The notes under the pieces: generated by a model
Seen by the model: only the letters and a program-made list of their open reading frames with translations
The model's database searches: none
What the model was told of the DNA's origin: nothing
Translations under genes and position numbers: made by a program
DNA from: Photorhabdus caribbeanensis
Lineage (GTDB): Bacteria > Pseudomonadota > Gammaproteobacteria > Enterobacterales > Enterobacteriaceae
Reading direction: 5' to 3'
Length of the DNA: 64,000 nt
Assembly: GCF_018448885.1 (NCBI RefSeq)
Contig: NZ_RCWB01000007.1
Span: 96,458 to 160,457 of the forward strand
Shown here: positions 1 to 9,749 of the stretch, one piece after another
Position numbering within the stretch: the stretch's first letter is position 1
Layout of the letters: each line of letters begins with the position of its first letter

Positions 1-2933
1 GTGCCGTCTCACTGGCCAGTTTACAATCCGACGGGGAACGGTTGTTCCACAGCTTACTGGTATTTGAAAACTACCCTGCTCCCGTGGTAAGCGAAAACCC
101 AGCAGGTATAGAACATACCCTGACATTCCGTCAGTCCGTCGAAAAAGTGGATTATCCGGTATCGCTGTTAGCCTATGAGCACAACAACAGTCTCATCATC
201 AAATTCAATTATGGCAAAGACTGGCTGACAGAAGCACAGACACAGCGTGTACTAGGTCAGCTTGAACGTATCCTGCACTCGGCGGCATGCAATCCAGACC
301 AGCCACATACGTCAATCACCTTCCTCAGCGAAGCCGAACGTCATACTTTGCTGCACCACTGGAATCAGACCGATTTACCCTATCCGCAGAATAAAACCCT
401 GCAACAACTGTTTGAAGCTCAGGTGGAAAGCACACCGGATAACGTAGCGCTGGTGTTTGAAGGCGAATCCCTAACCTACCGCCAGCTCAACGAACGGGCA
501 AACCAGTTGGCTTATCTGATCCGTGAACGTTGTCAGCAACATCATCATATCCCTATGCAAGCTGATACCCCCATCGCCCTCTACCTTGACCGCAGTCTGG
601 AAATGGTCATCAGTATCTTAGCGGTTCTGAAAGCCGGTGGCGCTTATGTACCCATTTCACCGGAATATCCATTAGAGAGGGTTCAGTTTATTTTGGATGA
701 TACCCAATCACCCTACGTCGTCACTCAGCAAAGGTATCTGGCAACACTGGCGGCGAACACGCAAACACACGCAAAACAACCGATACTGATAGCGGCGGAT
801 GATCCGACAATCACCGCAGACCAACCTGCGGGAAATCCAGCACGAATCAATAAATCAACCGATTTAGCCTATATCATCTATACCTCAGGCACTACCGGCC
901 AGCCGAAAGGCGTCATGATTGAGCACAAAAATGTGGCTCATATGGCGGCGGCACAGGCAGAAATTTTTGATGCCACCAAGAGAAAAAAATCCTTAATGTT
1001 TGCCGCCTATGTGTTTGATGGTTCTGTTTTCGAACTCTTCCCCAGTTTATTTAATGGACTGACTCTTTACCTTTGCAGCGAAACAGAACGTCATGCCCTG
1101 GCAATTGAAAAACTCATTCAACAAGAAGGCATTGAAATCGCTGCCTTACCGCCAGCAATATTGAAGCTGTTAATTGGCTCGCGCTTACCTTCCTTGCAGT
1201 TATTGGTGACAGCCGGAGAATCTCCCTCGCTGGATTTTCTTGACCATTTCAACCGTCATAGCGATGTCCTGAATTCTTATGGTCCGACCGAAGTGACCGT
1301 TTGCGCGACAGAGAAGCAGTATCAACGTGGAGATATTGCAACAAACATTGGTAAAGCGATTAATAATGTCCGCCTTTACGTTCTTGATAATCACGGCAAG
1401 CTGTCTCCTATCGGAGCGCCGGGAGAGCTGTATATCGGCGGCGCCGGGCTGGCGCGGGGGTATTTAAACCAGCCGGAACTGACGGCCGAACGTTTTGTAG
1501 CGAATCCCTTTGCCAACGCAGAAGACAAGGCACGCGGTTACACCCGTCTATACAGAACTGGCGATTTAGTACGCTGGCAAGCGGATGGCACTCTGGAGTA
1601 TCTGGGACGCAATGATTTTCAGGTCAAAATCCGTGGCTACCGCATTGAACTGGGAGAAATAGAAAGTGCCCTGACTGTCCACCCACAGGTAAAACAGGCG
1701 GTGGTGATTGACCGTGATCATAACGGCCATAAAATACTGGTCGCGTATCTGGTGGCGGAGGCGGAACTGTCTGATGATAGCCTGACCAGGTATCTCTCCT
1801 CCTGCCTGCCGGAATACATGATGCCAGCCAGCTTTACCCACATTGAGTTTGTGCCACTGACCCTGAATGGCAAACTGGATCGCCGCGCCCTGCCTGAGCC
1901 AGTCTGGGGGGATCGTGACAGCTATGTCGCGCCCCGCAATGCGCTGGAAACCCAATTGTGTGCCATTTGGCAGGCCGTGTTGGGGCTGGAGCGGGTGAGT
2001 ATTGATGATAACTTCTTCCGCATCGGGGGGAATTCCCTGATGGCAATTAAGCTGACCACAGCGATACGCCATGAAATGGGGATTGATATTCCTCTAAATA
2101 TTTTATTTAGCTGCAAATGCATTTCTCTGTTATCCCAATGGTTGGAAACAGGCAATACAAAATCCAGCTTGATTAATTTATTAACACCAAAATCAACGGC
2201 AACAAATAAGCTGTTTATGGTTCATCCTGCTAATGCTGGTAGTGAAGTCTATGAATTTCTGGCAAATACTTTATCTGGTGCGTATAACTGCATAGGCATC
2301 GATAATTATAATCTCTGTACAGATAATCAGATAGATTCACTACAAAAAATAGCTCAAATTTATAGGGAGTTAATTCTGACTGAAACTTCTATTGATCAAC
2401 CTATTCGCATTTTAGGATGGTCATTAGGTGGACAATTAGCGATGGAGATTGCTTTTCAATTAGAACAGCTAGGCGCAAAAGAAATTCAATTGTTCTTGTT
2501 AGATACTATAATCAATAACGAAAAGATAAAAGAATTCAGAGATAACTTAGATATATCAAGTAAACATGTGCCAATCGTTGGAAAATTGCGAAAAATGGGA
2601 GCAAGTGATACCTATATTAATAAAGTTTTAGCAGCAATACCATTTGAATGTAGCATGACTAACTGCAATTTAAGTGGGAAATTATCTCATACCAATATTA
2701 CCTTATTTAAAGCTGGTCAAATGACACCATATTATACAGATGAAACTCAATTAGCTATGGGTCAATTGATAACAAAAATACCGGATAACAATATCTCCCA
2801 ATGGACAGTCAATCCATTAGTTATTACATTGCTTAATGATTATTATCACGAAAATATTATTGAAGCTGTTTCCATTATCAGCGAAAAAATAATCAACACT
2901 CGGTCAATTAAGGATAATATCAATATCACTTAA
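1..2933 (+). CDS. Nonribosomal peptide synthetase, terminal module (partial, C-A-T-TE)
   Basis: The reading frame is open from the left edge (first full codon at 3), so the 5' end lies outside the window; a TTG at 42 is only an internal codon. Visible order: the end of a condensation domain (LFHSLLVFENYP), an adenylation domain (YTSGTTGQPKG near residue 295, NSYGPTE, YRTGDL, KIRGYRIELGEIE, NGKLDRRALP), a carrier domain (FFRIGGNSL, phosphopantetheine serine about residue 678 counted from the window edge) and a type I thioesterase (GWSLGG, nucleophile about residue 807, with a candidate histidine in YYHEN). A C-A-T-TE end marks the last, product-releasing module of an assembly line. The last 800 bases are more AT-rich than the A domain, consistent with domain swapping. 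Substrate specificity was not assigned. Confidence 0.93.
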   Translation, partial: AVSLASLQSDGERLFHSLLVFENYPAPVVSENPAGIEHTLTFRQSVEKVDYPVSLLAYEHNNSLIIKFNYGKDWLTEAQTQRVLGQLERILHSAACNPDQPHTSITFLSEAERHTLLHHWNQTDLPYPQNKTLQQLFEAQVESTPDNVALVFEGESLTYRQLNERANQLAYLIRERCQQHHHIPMQADTPIALYLDRSLEMVISILAVLKAGGAYVPISPEYPLERVQFILDDTQSPYVVTQQRYLATLAANTQTHAKQPILIAADDPTITADQPAGNPARINKSTDLAYIIYTSGTTGQPKGVMIEHKNVAHMAAAQAEIFDATKRKKSLMFAAYVFDGSVFELFPSLFNGLTLYLCSETERHALAIEKLIQQEGIEIAALPPAILKLLIGSRLPSLQLLVTAGESPSLDFLDHFNRHSDVLNSYGPTEVTVCATEKQYQRGDIATNIGKAINNVRLYVLDNHGKLSPIGAPGELYIGGAGLARGYLNQPELTAERFVANPFANAEDKARGYTRLYRTGDLVRWQADGTLEYLGRNDFQVKIRGYRIELGEIESALTVHPQVKQAVVIDRDHNGHKILVAYLVAEAELSDDSLTRYLSSCLPEYMMPASFTHIEFVPLTLNGKLDRRALPEPVWGDRDSYVAPRNALETQLCAIWQAVLGLERVSIDDNFFRIGGNSLMAIKLTTAIRHEMGIDIPLNILFSCKCISLLSQWLETGNTKSSLINLLTPKSTATNKLFMVHPANAGSEVYEFLANTLSGAYNCIGIDNYNLCTDNQIDSLQKIAQIYRELILTETSIDQPIRILGWSLGGQLAMEIAFQLEQLGAKEIQLFLLDTIINNEKIKEFRDNLDISSKHVPIVGKLRKMGASDTYINKVLAAIPFECSMTNCNLSGKLSHTNITLFKAGQMTPYYTDETQLAMGQLITKIPDNNISQWTVNPLVITLLNDYYHENIIEAVSIISEKIINTRSIKDNINIT

Positions 2934-2942
2934 TTATAATTA

Positions 2943-2967
2943 ACGGGGCTGGCATTGCTGGCCCCGT
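2943..2967. terminator. Hairpin between convergent NRPS and TetR genes
   Basis: A GC-rich inverted repeat with ACGGGGC paired to GCCCCGT and a partly paired interior lies just after the NRPS stop and just after the TetR stop on the other strand. A short T-containing tail follows on the plus strand. It probably ends transcription from one or both sides. Confidence 0.6.
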
Positions 2968-2991
2968 CAAATTTCTTGTCGAAATGAACAC

Positions 2992-3591
2992 TCAATCCCT
3001 AGCCAAGCCACTAAACGCACAATCAATAACCTTATCGACAAATTCAGGTGTAATAAGAGAAAAAGAAACTATATATTTGTAGTAAATAGCACCAAAAATG
3101 CAGTCTAACAATAAGTCGCTATCAGTATTAGAGGAAATCTCTCCCCGTTCAATAGCATGTAAAATGATCTGCTTTCCTAACTGTCGTCGTGGTTCAATCC
3201 AGCGCTGAATAAAAACCTCCCTCACCTCGGTATCGTACTGCGCTGATCCCAACAGATACCTGAACAACAACCCGCGCTTGCTTTGCAACACTTCAATAAA
3301 TTTTTTAATGGCAACCCGCATGGATTCTATCACTGGCATCTGTTTATCATAAATAATTAGAGGTTCAATATCATCAAAGAAAGCATCCATTAAAACCGCT
3401 GATACATTCGGCCATCTACGATAAATAGTCGATTTCGCAACGCCTGAATACAAAGCAATATGATTAATAGTGATATCTGCAATCCGTCCACTTTCAGCAA
3501 GAACAAGTGCAGCACTCAACACCGTTTTTGTCGTGTCATTATCGCGCGGGCGCCCACGTCTTATTGAGGATAGCCGCTCATTCTCACTCAT
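2992..3591 (-). CDS. TetR/AcrR-family transcriptional regulator
   Basis: A 199-residue protein with an N-terminal TetR DNA-binding domain (about residues 20-65; helix-turn-helix around ITINHIALYSGVAKSTIYRRWPN, recognition part GVAKSTIYRRW) and a helical C-terminal ligand/dimer domain. A strong GGAGGGA ribosome-binding site supports the start. It is divergent from the FAD oxidoreductase at 3837 and convergent with the NRPS. By family habit it would repress itself and the divergent gene, responding to a small molecule, but the ligand cannot be told from sequence. Confidence 0.85.
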   Translation of the reverse strand: MSENERLSSIRRGRPRDNDTTKTVLSAALVLAESGRIADITINHIALYSGVAKSTIYRRWPNVSAVLMDAFFDDIEPLIIYDKQMPVIESMRVAIKKFIEVLQSKRGLLFRYLLGSAQYDTEVREVFIQRWIEPRRQLGKQIILHAIERGEISSNTDSDLLLDCIFGAIYYKYIVSFSLITPEFVDKVIDCAFSGLARD

Positions 3592-3836
3592 AACTCCCTC
3601 CGTTTATTTCAAAAACTACCCATATTTAGGTATTGACAAATAAAACCAAAAAAGCAAGTTTAGACGCTCTAATTTCGATACCAATAGTTTCGTATTTAAT
3701 AAGGGTAATCGGAATAGAGTGCTATTTCTAGTAAAAAACGGGATGTACTCCGTAAAACCGAACAAACAATTCAATGCTCAACTCATAGAAAGTGTTCCCA
3801 GGAACATCAATTCTGACTAAAGAATGGAGGAGAGAA

Positions 3837-5111
3837 ATGTCTGTATATGATGTCGCTATTATTGGCGCTGGCCCAGCAGGCTTAGCTGCGGTACAGAAAT
3901 TGAAAGGAAAAGGTTTACGAGTCGTACTAATCGATAATGGCAAAGCTATTCATGAACGCGATAAAGATAATCTTGTTGAAATAACCGAAGGACACGGTGG
4001 CGCGGGGCTATTTTCTGACGGAAAATTCTCATTTTTTCCTTCTGCTAGTGCACTTTGGGAGTTACCAAATGAACTGGAATTACGACAAGCTTATGAATGG
4101 ACGTGCACCACACTAAATACATATGGCCTGGACACCCCACCATTCCCAACAAACCCCAAAGACTTCACAGTAGGTTCCGGAGAATGGGTATTAAAAGATT
4201 ATCCCTCCAATTATATGTCTCTCGAAGATAGAATTAATCTTGTTGAAGATATGGTGCAAACGGCAGATGCAGATATCATCACACAAACTAAATTCCTGTC
4301 TTATAAATACGTCGGAAGAAAAGATTCTCTGATTATGAATTTAAGAGACAAAAATGCTAATACTTATCAAATTGAATGCCGACGAATCATTTTGGCTAGT
4401 GGCAGATTTGGTCCATTAGAGATTGCTAATCTAGTTGAAAAACAATCTTTCAATCGGCTAGAAGTTGGGTTCCGCATTGAACAGCAAGAAGATTTGGCAT
4501 TCTTTAAAAATATGAAACAACTCGACCCGAAGTTAAAATTTCGGTCGGATGATGGCGTTATTGAATGGCGTACTTTCTGTGCTTGCCGGGATGGAGAAAC
4601 AGTATTAACAAAAACCCAAGATTTATGGACCGTTTCTGGTCATTCTGACGGCCCTTCGACAGGACGATCTAATGTTGGGTTTAATACACGTATCCTTGAT
4701 GAAAATATCGCGGACAGAACACTCAATAATGTTGTGTCCGCCATGAAGCAAGAAGACTCTTACTTTAGAATCAAAGTACAAGATGTATTAGCAGGAAATG
4801 CTCACATCACTACACAACTTACATCTATTTATGGAAAAGAGCTATTCGATAAGATGTTGCAAGGATTGCGTAATATTATCAAAAAATTTCCCGAAATCGA
4901 TCACGAGAATACGCATATTATCGGCCCTACACTAGAAGGTGTCGGTTGGTATCCCAGCCTTGACGGCGATTTAAGCCTGGAAACGTCCCCTTATCCTGTA
5001 TGGGTTGCAGGCGACGCTTGTGGAATTTTCAGAGGTATTGTTGCTGCAATGATTAGTGGTCACTATGCCGCCTCAGCGGTTCTTAAGACCCTGGCAGTAG
5101 AAGCCGCCTAA
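3837..5111 (+). CDS. FAD-dependent oxidoreductase, NAD(FAD)-utilising dehydrogenase type
   Basis: The start at 3837 was chosen over the GTG at 3792 because GGAGGAGAG lies immediately upstream. The product has 424 residues. It opens with a dinucleotide-binding motif (VAIIGAGPAGLAA) and has a glycine-rich GHGGAGLFSDGK segment near residue 55. It closes with VWVAGDACGIFRGIVAAMISG, the typical second FAD contact. The arrangement fits the FAD-dependent, BaiN/thioredoxin-reductase-like superfamily. It is divergent from a TetR gene and close to a biosynthetic NRPS, so a role in secondary metabolism is possible but not shown. The substrate is unknown. Confidence 0.8.
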   Translation: MSVYDVAIIGAGPAGLAAVQKLKGKGLRVVLIDNGKAIHERDKDNLVEITEGHGGAGLFSDGKFSFFPSASALWELPNELELRQAYEWTCTTLNTYGLDTPPFPTNPKDFTVGSGEWVLKDYPSNYMSLEDRINLVEDMVQTADADIITQTKFLSYKYVGRKDSLIMNLRDKNANTYQIECRRIILASGRFGPLEIANLVEKQSFNRLEVGFRIEQQEDLAFFKNMKQLDPKLKFRSDDGVIEWRTFCACRDGETVLTKTQDLWTVSGHSDGPSTGRSNVGFNTRILDENIADRTLNNVVSAMKQEDSYFRIKVQDVLAGNAHITTQLTSIYGKELFDKMLQGLRNIIKKFPEIDHENTHIIGPTLEGVGWYPSLDGDLSLETSPYPVWVAGDACGIFRGIVAAMISGHYAASAVLKTLAVEAA

Positions 5112-5224
5112 TTCGCGAGCTAGCTGAATAAGCGGGGGATTACTAAGATAGGTAATCCCTATATGTTTACCATCACGAACAAACCTAATTTATCCCTATA
5201 ACGAAAAAATTACCTGGGTTTATT

Positions 5225-5866
5225 ATGAAAGTATTACATATTTTTGATATGGATGGCACTCTCCTCAAAGGAACCACGGCAAGTCTGGAAATTGCCCGTA
5301 CCATGAATTGCCTGACAGAACTTCATCTGCTGGAAAAACAGTTTTCTCAAGGAGATATAAATACCAAAAAGTTTGCCGCGGAATTACAGCTTTTATGGTC
5401 AAACTTGCAATACGTTGACGTTGCCGAAGTTTTTCATGCCTCACCGTGGATTAGGGGAATAAAAGAGGTTTTTGACGATATTAGAGCCAAAGGTGAAATA
5501 TCTATGGTCATTACCCTCTCACCAGATTTCTTCGCCCAACACTTAAGAACATTTGGAGTTGATATCGTTGTTGCATCAAATTTCCCTGCTTTACCTTTTC
5601 GTGAACCGGTTGATCCGGAACAGATATTAACGCCTGAAAGTAAATTACAGATAGTCAAAAAGTATGTACGGGAATACGGGCTAAATTTGGAAAAGTGTGT
5701 TGCCTATGGTGATTCTGACTCTGACCTCCCTTTATTTAATGCCCTTACCAATACGGTTGCCATAAATGGGACGGATAAAATACGTGAAATCGCATTAATT
5801 CATTACGAAGGTAATGATCTATGGCAACCCTATCAGCTCATACGGAAAAAAATCAGTTGTGAATAA
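5225..5866 (+). CDS. HAD-superfamily phosphatase (SerB-like, subfamily IB)
   Basis: A 213-residue protein with the HAD motifs: motif I FDMDGTLL (nucleophile aspartate near residue 8), motif II in VITLS, motif III lysine in ESKLQIVKK and motif IV GDSDSDLPLF. The layout is that of phosphoserine-phosphatase-like HAD-IB enzymes with a helical cap, acting on a small phosphorylated metabolite in the cytosol. It lies 113 bases after the FAD oxidoreductase on the same strand and may be co-transcribed with it. It meets hutC end to end 11 bases later. The exact substrate is unknown. Confidence 0.85.
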   Translation: MKVLHIFDMDGTLLKGTTASLEIARTMNCLTELHLLEKQFSQGDINTKKFAAELQLLWSNLQYVDVAEVFHASPWIRGIKEVFDDIRAKGEISMVITLSPDFFAQHLRTFGVDIVVASNFPALPFREPVDPEQILTPESKLQIVKKYVREYGLNLEKCVAYGDSDSDLPLFNALTNTVAINGTDKIREIALIHYEGNDLWQPYQLIRKKISCE

Positions 5867-5877
5867 TAAGGATACCG

Positions 5878-6609
5878 CTATGAGCTGAAACGCCCTTTTA
5901 ATTTATAGCGATTACCGGGAAATAGCAGCCTGGCACTGGAGACAGTGTAATGAGTGGACCAAGTTCGACGACTAATTAATAAACAAGGAGCTCCTGACTC
6001 AATTTGCAACAACTTACAGGATCGAGGATCGCCAGCAATAGCTTCCACAATGTGTTCACCTTCCGTTAGTGGGGCAATCATTGACAAATAATCGTGTGGC
6101 GTAAGCTTGGTAAAATCCTGTTGCAAATAGCCAGAAGCCGCTTGAGCATTGACATAACGATCTTCTATCTGAACAGGAATATCGTTTTCATAGTGGATAA
6201 TAACCGAATGGTAAATCGGCGTACCGACGATAATATCCAATTCAGCGGCCTGTTTCACATCCGCATTCAACTCGGATAATTTTAAGATTTTACAGCTATG
6301 CTGATGAGAACGAGCTGAAATCTCATCAGCAATGCTGTGAATTTCGAATAGCGCAGATTGTCCCTTCGGTTCAGCGACAAACGATCCTACGCCTTGCAGC
6401 CGTACTAATAATCCTTCAGCGGTCAACTCACGCAATGCACGGTTGGCAGTCATACGGCTACAGTTAAATTGTTTAACCAATTCAGCTTCAGAGGGAACAC
6501 GATCATTTGATTTCCATTCACCAGTATAAATTTTTTCAATGATGGATTGTTTCACTCTGGCATACAGAGGCGCAGGTTTGGCAAATGATCCTGATAAGTG
6601 CGTCGTCAC
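5878..6609 (-). CDS. hutC: Histidine utilisation repressor HutC (GntR family)
   Basis: A 243-residue protein with a GntR winged helix (residues about 15-80, RVPSEAELVKQFNCSRMTANRALREL) and a UTRA ligand domain (about 95-235). The start is a GTG with AAGG eight bases upstream. HutC repressors sense urocanate and silence histidine catabolism genes. The gene lies last in a hutI-hutG-hutC run on the minus strand, 105 bases after hutG. A candidate operator lies upstream of hutI at 8979-8992. Confidence 0.92.
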   Translation of the reverse strand: MTTHLSGSFAKPAPLYARVKQSIIEKIYTGEWKSNDRVPSEAELVKQFNCSRMTANRALRELTAEGLLVRLQGVGSFVAEPKGQSALFEIHSIADEISARSHQHSCKILKLSELNADVKQAAELDIIVGTPIYHSVIIHYENDIPVQIEDRYVNAQAASGYLQQDFTKLTPHDYLSMIAPLTEGEHIVEAIAGDPRSCKLLQIESGAPCLLISRRTWSTHYTVSSARLLFPGNRYKLKGRFSS

Positions 6610-6714
6610 AATAAATTCCTTATGCTATAAAAATGTTAAGTGATTAATTACATTCACTTTATCAGGCTATCTTTGCCAAAATAAAAAACACAATAGTACT
6701 GTTATTCTAGATAA

Positions 6715-7671
6715 TCAATACCACCAATGTGCTAATTGCCAGGCAATACGCGCCGCTGCTTTTCCACCTATGCCCTGTATGTCAAATATTGGATTGAGCT
6801 CAACCAAATCAGCCGCCTGTAGTTTACCACTCTGACAAATTGGCTGAACTAATTGCAAAAGACGCTCTAATGGCATCCCCAAGGCGGCTGGCGCAGAGAC
6901 GGCTGGCATCTGATAAGCAGGTAATACATCCAAATCGATCGTCATATAAATCAAATCAACTTGCTGGAGTATATCTTGTATCTGCTGTTGCACCTTGTCC
7001 AGCATAGTTTCACGACATTGTTCATCCCAGATAATCGTGGCATTCAAATGGTTTGCCTCATCCACCAATGCCTGAGTATTAGACGCCAAACTTGCGCCAA
7101 TGCAAGTATAGTGAAACTGGCGTTGATGTTGCTGACAATATTCAGCAAGTTGACGAAATGGCGTGCCAGAAGTGGGCTGCGGCGACCGACGTAAATCGAG
7201 ATGAGCATCAAAGTTAATAATACCAATACGTTGATGTGGAAAAGCATCATAAATTCCAACACCATGAGCAAAAGCCGTTTCATGCCCACCACCCAATATC
7301 AAAGTACGTACATTCTGACGTTGGCATTGGGTAACAGCATCAGATAAGGCTTGTTGCGCCTCACATAATTGATTGGGATTAGCACGAATACTTCCCAAGT
7401 CCACCAATCGATCATGCCCTTTATGACTAGCCATATTTGCCAACGACTGCCGCAAATAATCAGGGCCTTGATTGGCGCCTGGCCTCCCCTGATTACGTTT
7501 TACACCTTCATCACATTCAAACCCTAATAGAGCAATATAGTGAGAAAATTCTGCCGGCGTAAAATACGGAGATAATTTAACTGTTTGAAAAAGCCGTAGT
7601 GCATTATCCGCTTCTGCCAAATCATTTCGTCCTTGCCAAATAGTCGGCGAAGTAGCGTGCCATAAATTCAT
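6715..7671 (-). CDS. hutG: Formimidoylglutamase HutG
   Basis: A 318-residue member of the arginase/agmatinase/formiminoglutamase family. The metal-binding motifs are all present: GGGHETAF, NFDAHLDLR and TIDLDVLPA. It converts N-formimidoyl-L-glutamate to glutamate plus formamide, the last step of the four-step Hut pathway. GGAG precedes the ATG. It starts 19 bases after hutI and is followed by hutC. The formamide product is noteworthy because a formamidase gene (amiF) is present at 34.3 kb in the same window. Confidence 0.93.
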   Translation of the reverse strand: MNLWHATSPTIWQGRNDLAEADNALRLFQTVKLSPYFTPAEFSHYIALLGFECDEGVKRNQGRPGANQGPDYLRQSLANMASHKGHDRLVDLGSIRANPNQLCEAQQALSDAVTQCQRQNVRTLILGGGHETAFAHGVGIYDAFPHQRIGIINFDAHLDLRRSPQPTSGTPFRQLAEYCQQHQRQFHYTCIGASLASNTQALVDEANHLNATIIWDEQCRETMLDKVQQQIQDILQQVDLIYMTIDLDVLPAYQMPAVSAPAALGMPLERLLQLVQPICQSGKLQAADLVELNPIFDIQGIGGKAAARIAWQLAHWWY

Positions 7672-7690
7672 TTACTGCTCCTTAATCTGT

Positions 7691-8929
7691 TTATATGCTG
7701 GAATGAGTCATAACGCCACGAAACACTCTGGTATTCAAAGGGTTATGACCAAGCTCATAGAAAATATCAACGGGATTTTCTGCATCCCAAACAACAAAAT
7801 CGGCGTAAGCCCCTGCACGCAATTGCCCGTGGCTCTGTTCTCTGCCCAATGCACGAGCCGCATGCCGGGTTACACCTAACCATACTTCTTCTGGAGTCAA
7901 TCCAAATTGGACACATGCCATATTCATAGCCATTCGCAAAGAGGCAAATGGGCTGGTTCCGGGATTAAAATCGGTAGATACGGCTATCGGCACATTAAAT
8001 TGCCGCAATAAATCAATAGGCGGGCGCTGTGTTTCCTGCAAAAAGTAGAACGCGCCAGGAAGCAAAACAGCTACCGTACCACTGTGACTGAGCGCCTCAA
8101 CTCCCGCCTGATCTAAATATTCAATATGATCTACAGAAAGGCCATGATAGCGAGCGACCAGTTCACTTCCGCCTAAATGAGATAACTGCTCCACATGACC
8201 TTTTACCGGAATATTCCAACGTTGTGCTTCCTGAAAGAGCCGTTCAGTTTGTGCCAGGGTAAATCCCACACTTTCACAAAAAACATCTACTGCCTCAAAC
8301 AGCCCTTTTTGCCACAGTTGTGGAAGGATATTTTCACAAATCAGATTCATATAAACATCGGGATTATGCTTATATTCAGGTGGGCAAGTATGAGCAGCGA
8401 GCAATGTGGGGCTGATTTCTATCGGATTATGTCGCGCTAAGTTCTGCGCAACTTGTAGCAACTTTTCTTCATTTTCCAGATTTAATCCATAACCCGATTT
8501 AATCTCAATAGTGGTTACACCTTCGGCCATAAATGCAGCAAGACGCAGCTGCGCGGAACGTTCAAGTTGTTCATGAGAACTGGCCCGAGTCGCAGAAACT
8601 GTCGCATTAATCCCCCCACCTTGAGCACTAAGTTCAGCATAGGACATACCATTTAAACGCTGTTCCCACTCATAAGCCCGGTTGCCACCAAACACTAAAT
8701 GGGTGTGACAATCGATTAAACCAGGGGTAATTAGGCGTTGTTGAACATCAATAACCTGACAGCAATTCGTCTGTAATGTTGCAGTGGGCAAAATAGCTAA
8801 AATTTTGTCATCACGTACCAGAAGATCATATTCTCTTAATAATCCGTAAGCTGCATTGACAGCAGGGTCCATTGTCGCCAGTCTTGCATTGCGCCAGATG
8901 ATATCAGTATCACGCAGTTCTACCGCCAT
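7691..8929 (-). CDS. hutI: Imidazolonepropionase HutI
   Basis: Amidohydrolase-fold enzyme of about 412 residues. It shows [15 protein letters not shown] (metal-binding HxH), [21 protein letters not shown] and [10 protein letters not shown]. It hydrolyses 4-imidazolone-5-propionate to formimidoylglutamate. The frame is open to 9019, but the ATG at 8929 has AGG at good spacing and matches the usual N-terminus ([14 protein letters not shown]). The longer start would also place a likely HutC operator inside the coding region. It is the first gene of hutI-hutG-hutC; hutU and hutH are not in the window. Confidence 0.92.
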   Translation of the reverse strand: MAVELRDTDIIWRNARLATMDPAVNAAYGLLREYDLLVRDDKILAILPTATLQTNCCQVIDVQQRLITPGLIDCHTHLVFGGNRAYEWEQRLNGMSYAELSAQGGGINATVSATRASSHEQLERSAQLRLAAFMAEGVTTIEIKSGYGLNLENEEKLLQVAQNLARHNPIEISPTLLAAHTCPPEYKHNPDVYMNLICENILPQLWQKGLFEAVDVFCESVGFTLAQTERLFQEAQRWNIPVKGHVEQLSHLGGSELVARYHGLSVDHIEYLDQAGVEALSHSGTVAVLLPGAFYFLQETQRPPIDLLRQFNVPIAVSTDFNPGTSPFASLRMAMNMACVQFGLTPEEVWLGVTRHAARALGREQSHGQLRAGAYADFVVWDAENPVDIFYELGHNPLNTRVFRGVMTHSSI

Positions 8930-8978
8930 GATTAGCATCCTGTATTGATTGGTCTGTATCTGATAAATCAGGTTTCTA

Positions 8979-8992
8979 GTTGTATATACATT
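8979..8992. promoter_or_regulatory. Candidate HutC operator upstream of hutI
   Basis: TGTATATACA is a perfect 10-base palindrome located about 50 bases upstream of the chosen hutI start. HutC sites in other bacteria are TGTATA-type palindromes in hut promoters, so this position is consistent with repression by the hutC product three genes downstream. Assignment is by resemblance only. Confidence 0.5.
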
Positions 8993-9166
8993 TATTTTCC
9001 AACCAACTGTCATTGTCAAATTATTTTATCGACTACCTAGATATACTTTCCTATCAGCATTTTTAAACCACAAACTCGGTAAAATCAGGTTTCATTAAAT
9101 ATAATCAGGTTTAATAGTTAAAAATATGCAGTACACTTGTCACAAAATGGTTTAATCAACTGAGCA

Positions 9167-9703
9167 ATGATGAAAAACAAATACTCCCTGAATGAGGAAG
9201 AAATTCAATTATTTCAACAATCTATAGCAGGCACTAAACGCATCAACCAGGATACCGTCTTACATTCTCCTAGAAGAAATAAAACCAGCTATATTGCCCC
9301 TGAACGAGTTCAGCAAGAGCAAATTGATGCCAGCTACTATTTTTCTGATGAATTTCAGCCCAACCTTGATACCGAGGGTCCTACCCGTTACGTAAGGGGA
9401 GATACAAGCCATTACGAATTGAAGAAATTACGCCGAGGTGACTATTCGCCAGAGCTGTTTCTTGATTTACACGGACTAACTCAAATGCAGGCCAAACAGG
9501 AAATTGGGGCATTGATCGCTGCTTGCCGTCGCGAACATGTCTATTGTGCCTGCATCATGCACGGCCACGGAAAACGTATTCTCAAACAGCAAACACCTCT
9601 ATGGTTAGCCCAGCACCCGGATATCATAGCCTTCCATCAAGCGCCGAAGGAATGGGGAGGTAACGCCGCACTATTGATACTTATCGAACTTGATGAGCCT
9701 TGA
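9167..9703 (+). CDS. smrB: Ribosome rescue endonuclease SmrB
   Basis: A 178-residue protein, closely resembling E. coli SmrB (YfcN). It has a conserved N-terminal linker ([21 protein letters not shown]) and a C-terminal Smr domain ([39 protein letters not shown]). SmrB binds collided ribosomes and cuts mRNA between them. Two adjacent ATGs are possible starts. In E. coli smrB is divergent from prmB; here its divergent neighbour is hutI, so this joint differs from the E. coli order. Confidence 0.95.
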   Translation: MMKNKYSLNEEEIQLFQQSIAGTKRINQDTVLHSPRRNKTSYIAPERVQQEQIDASYYFSDEFQPNLDTEGPTRYVRGDTSHYELKKLRRGDYSPELFLDLHGLTQMQAKQEIGALIAACRREHVYCACIMHGHGKRILKQQTPLWLAQHPDIIAFHQAPKEWGGNAALLILIELDEP

Positions 9704-9749
9704 GCCTATATCCGTTATCTTTCCGTAGGGTATATACGTTGCTGGATTA

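Noticed and set aside
1566..2072. 168-codon minus-strand frame in the NRPS
   Set aside because: Antisense shadow of the adenylation and carrier domains.
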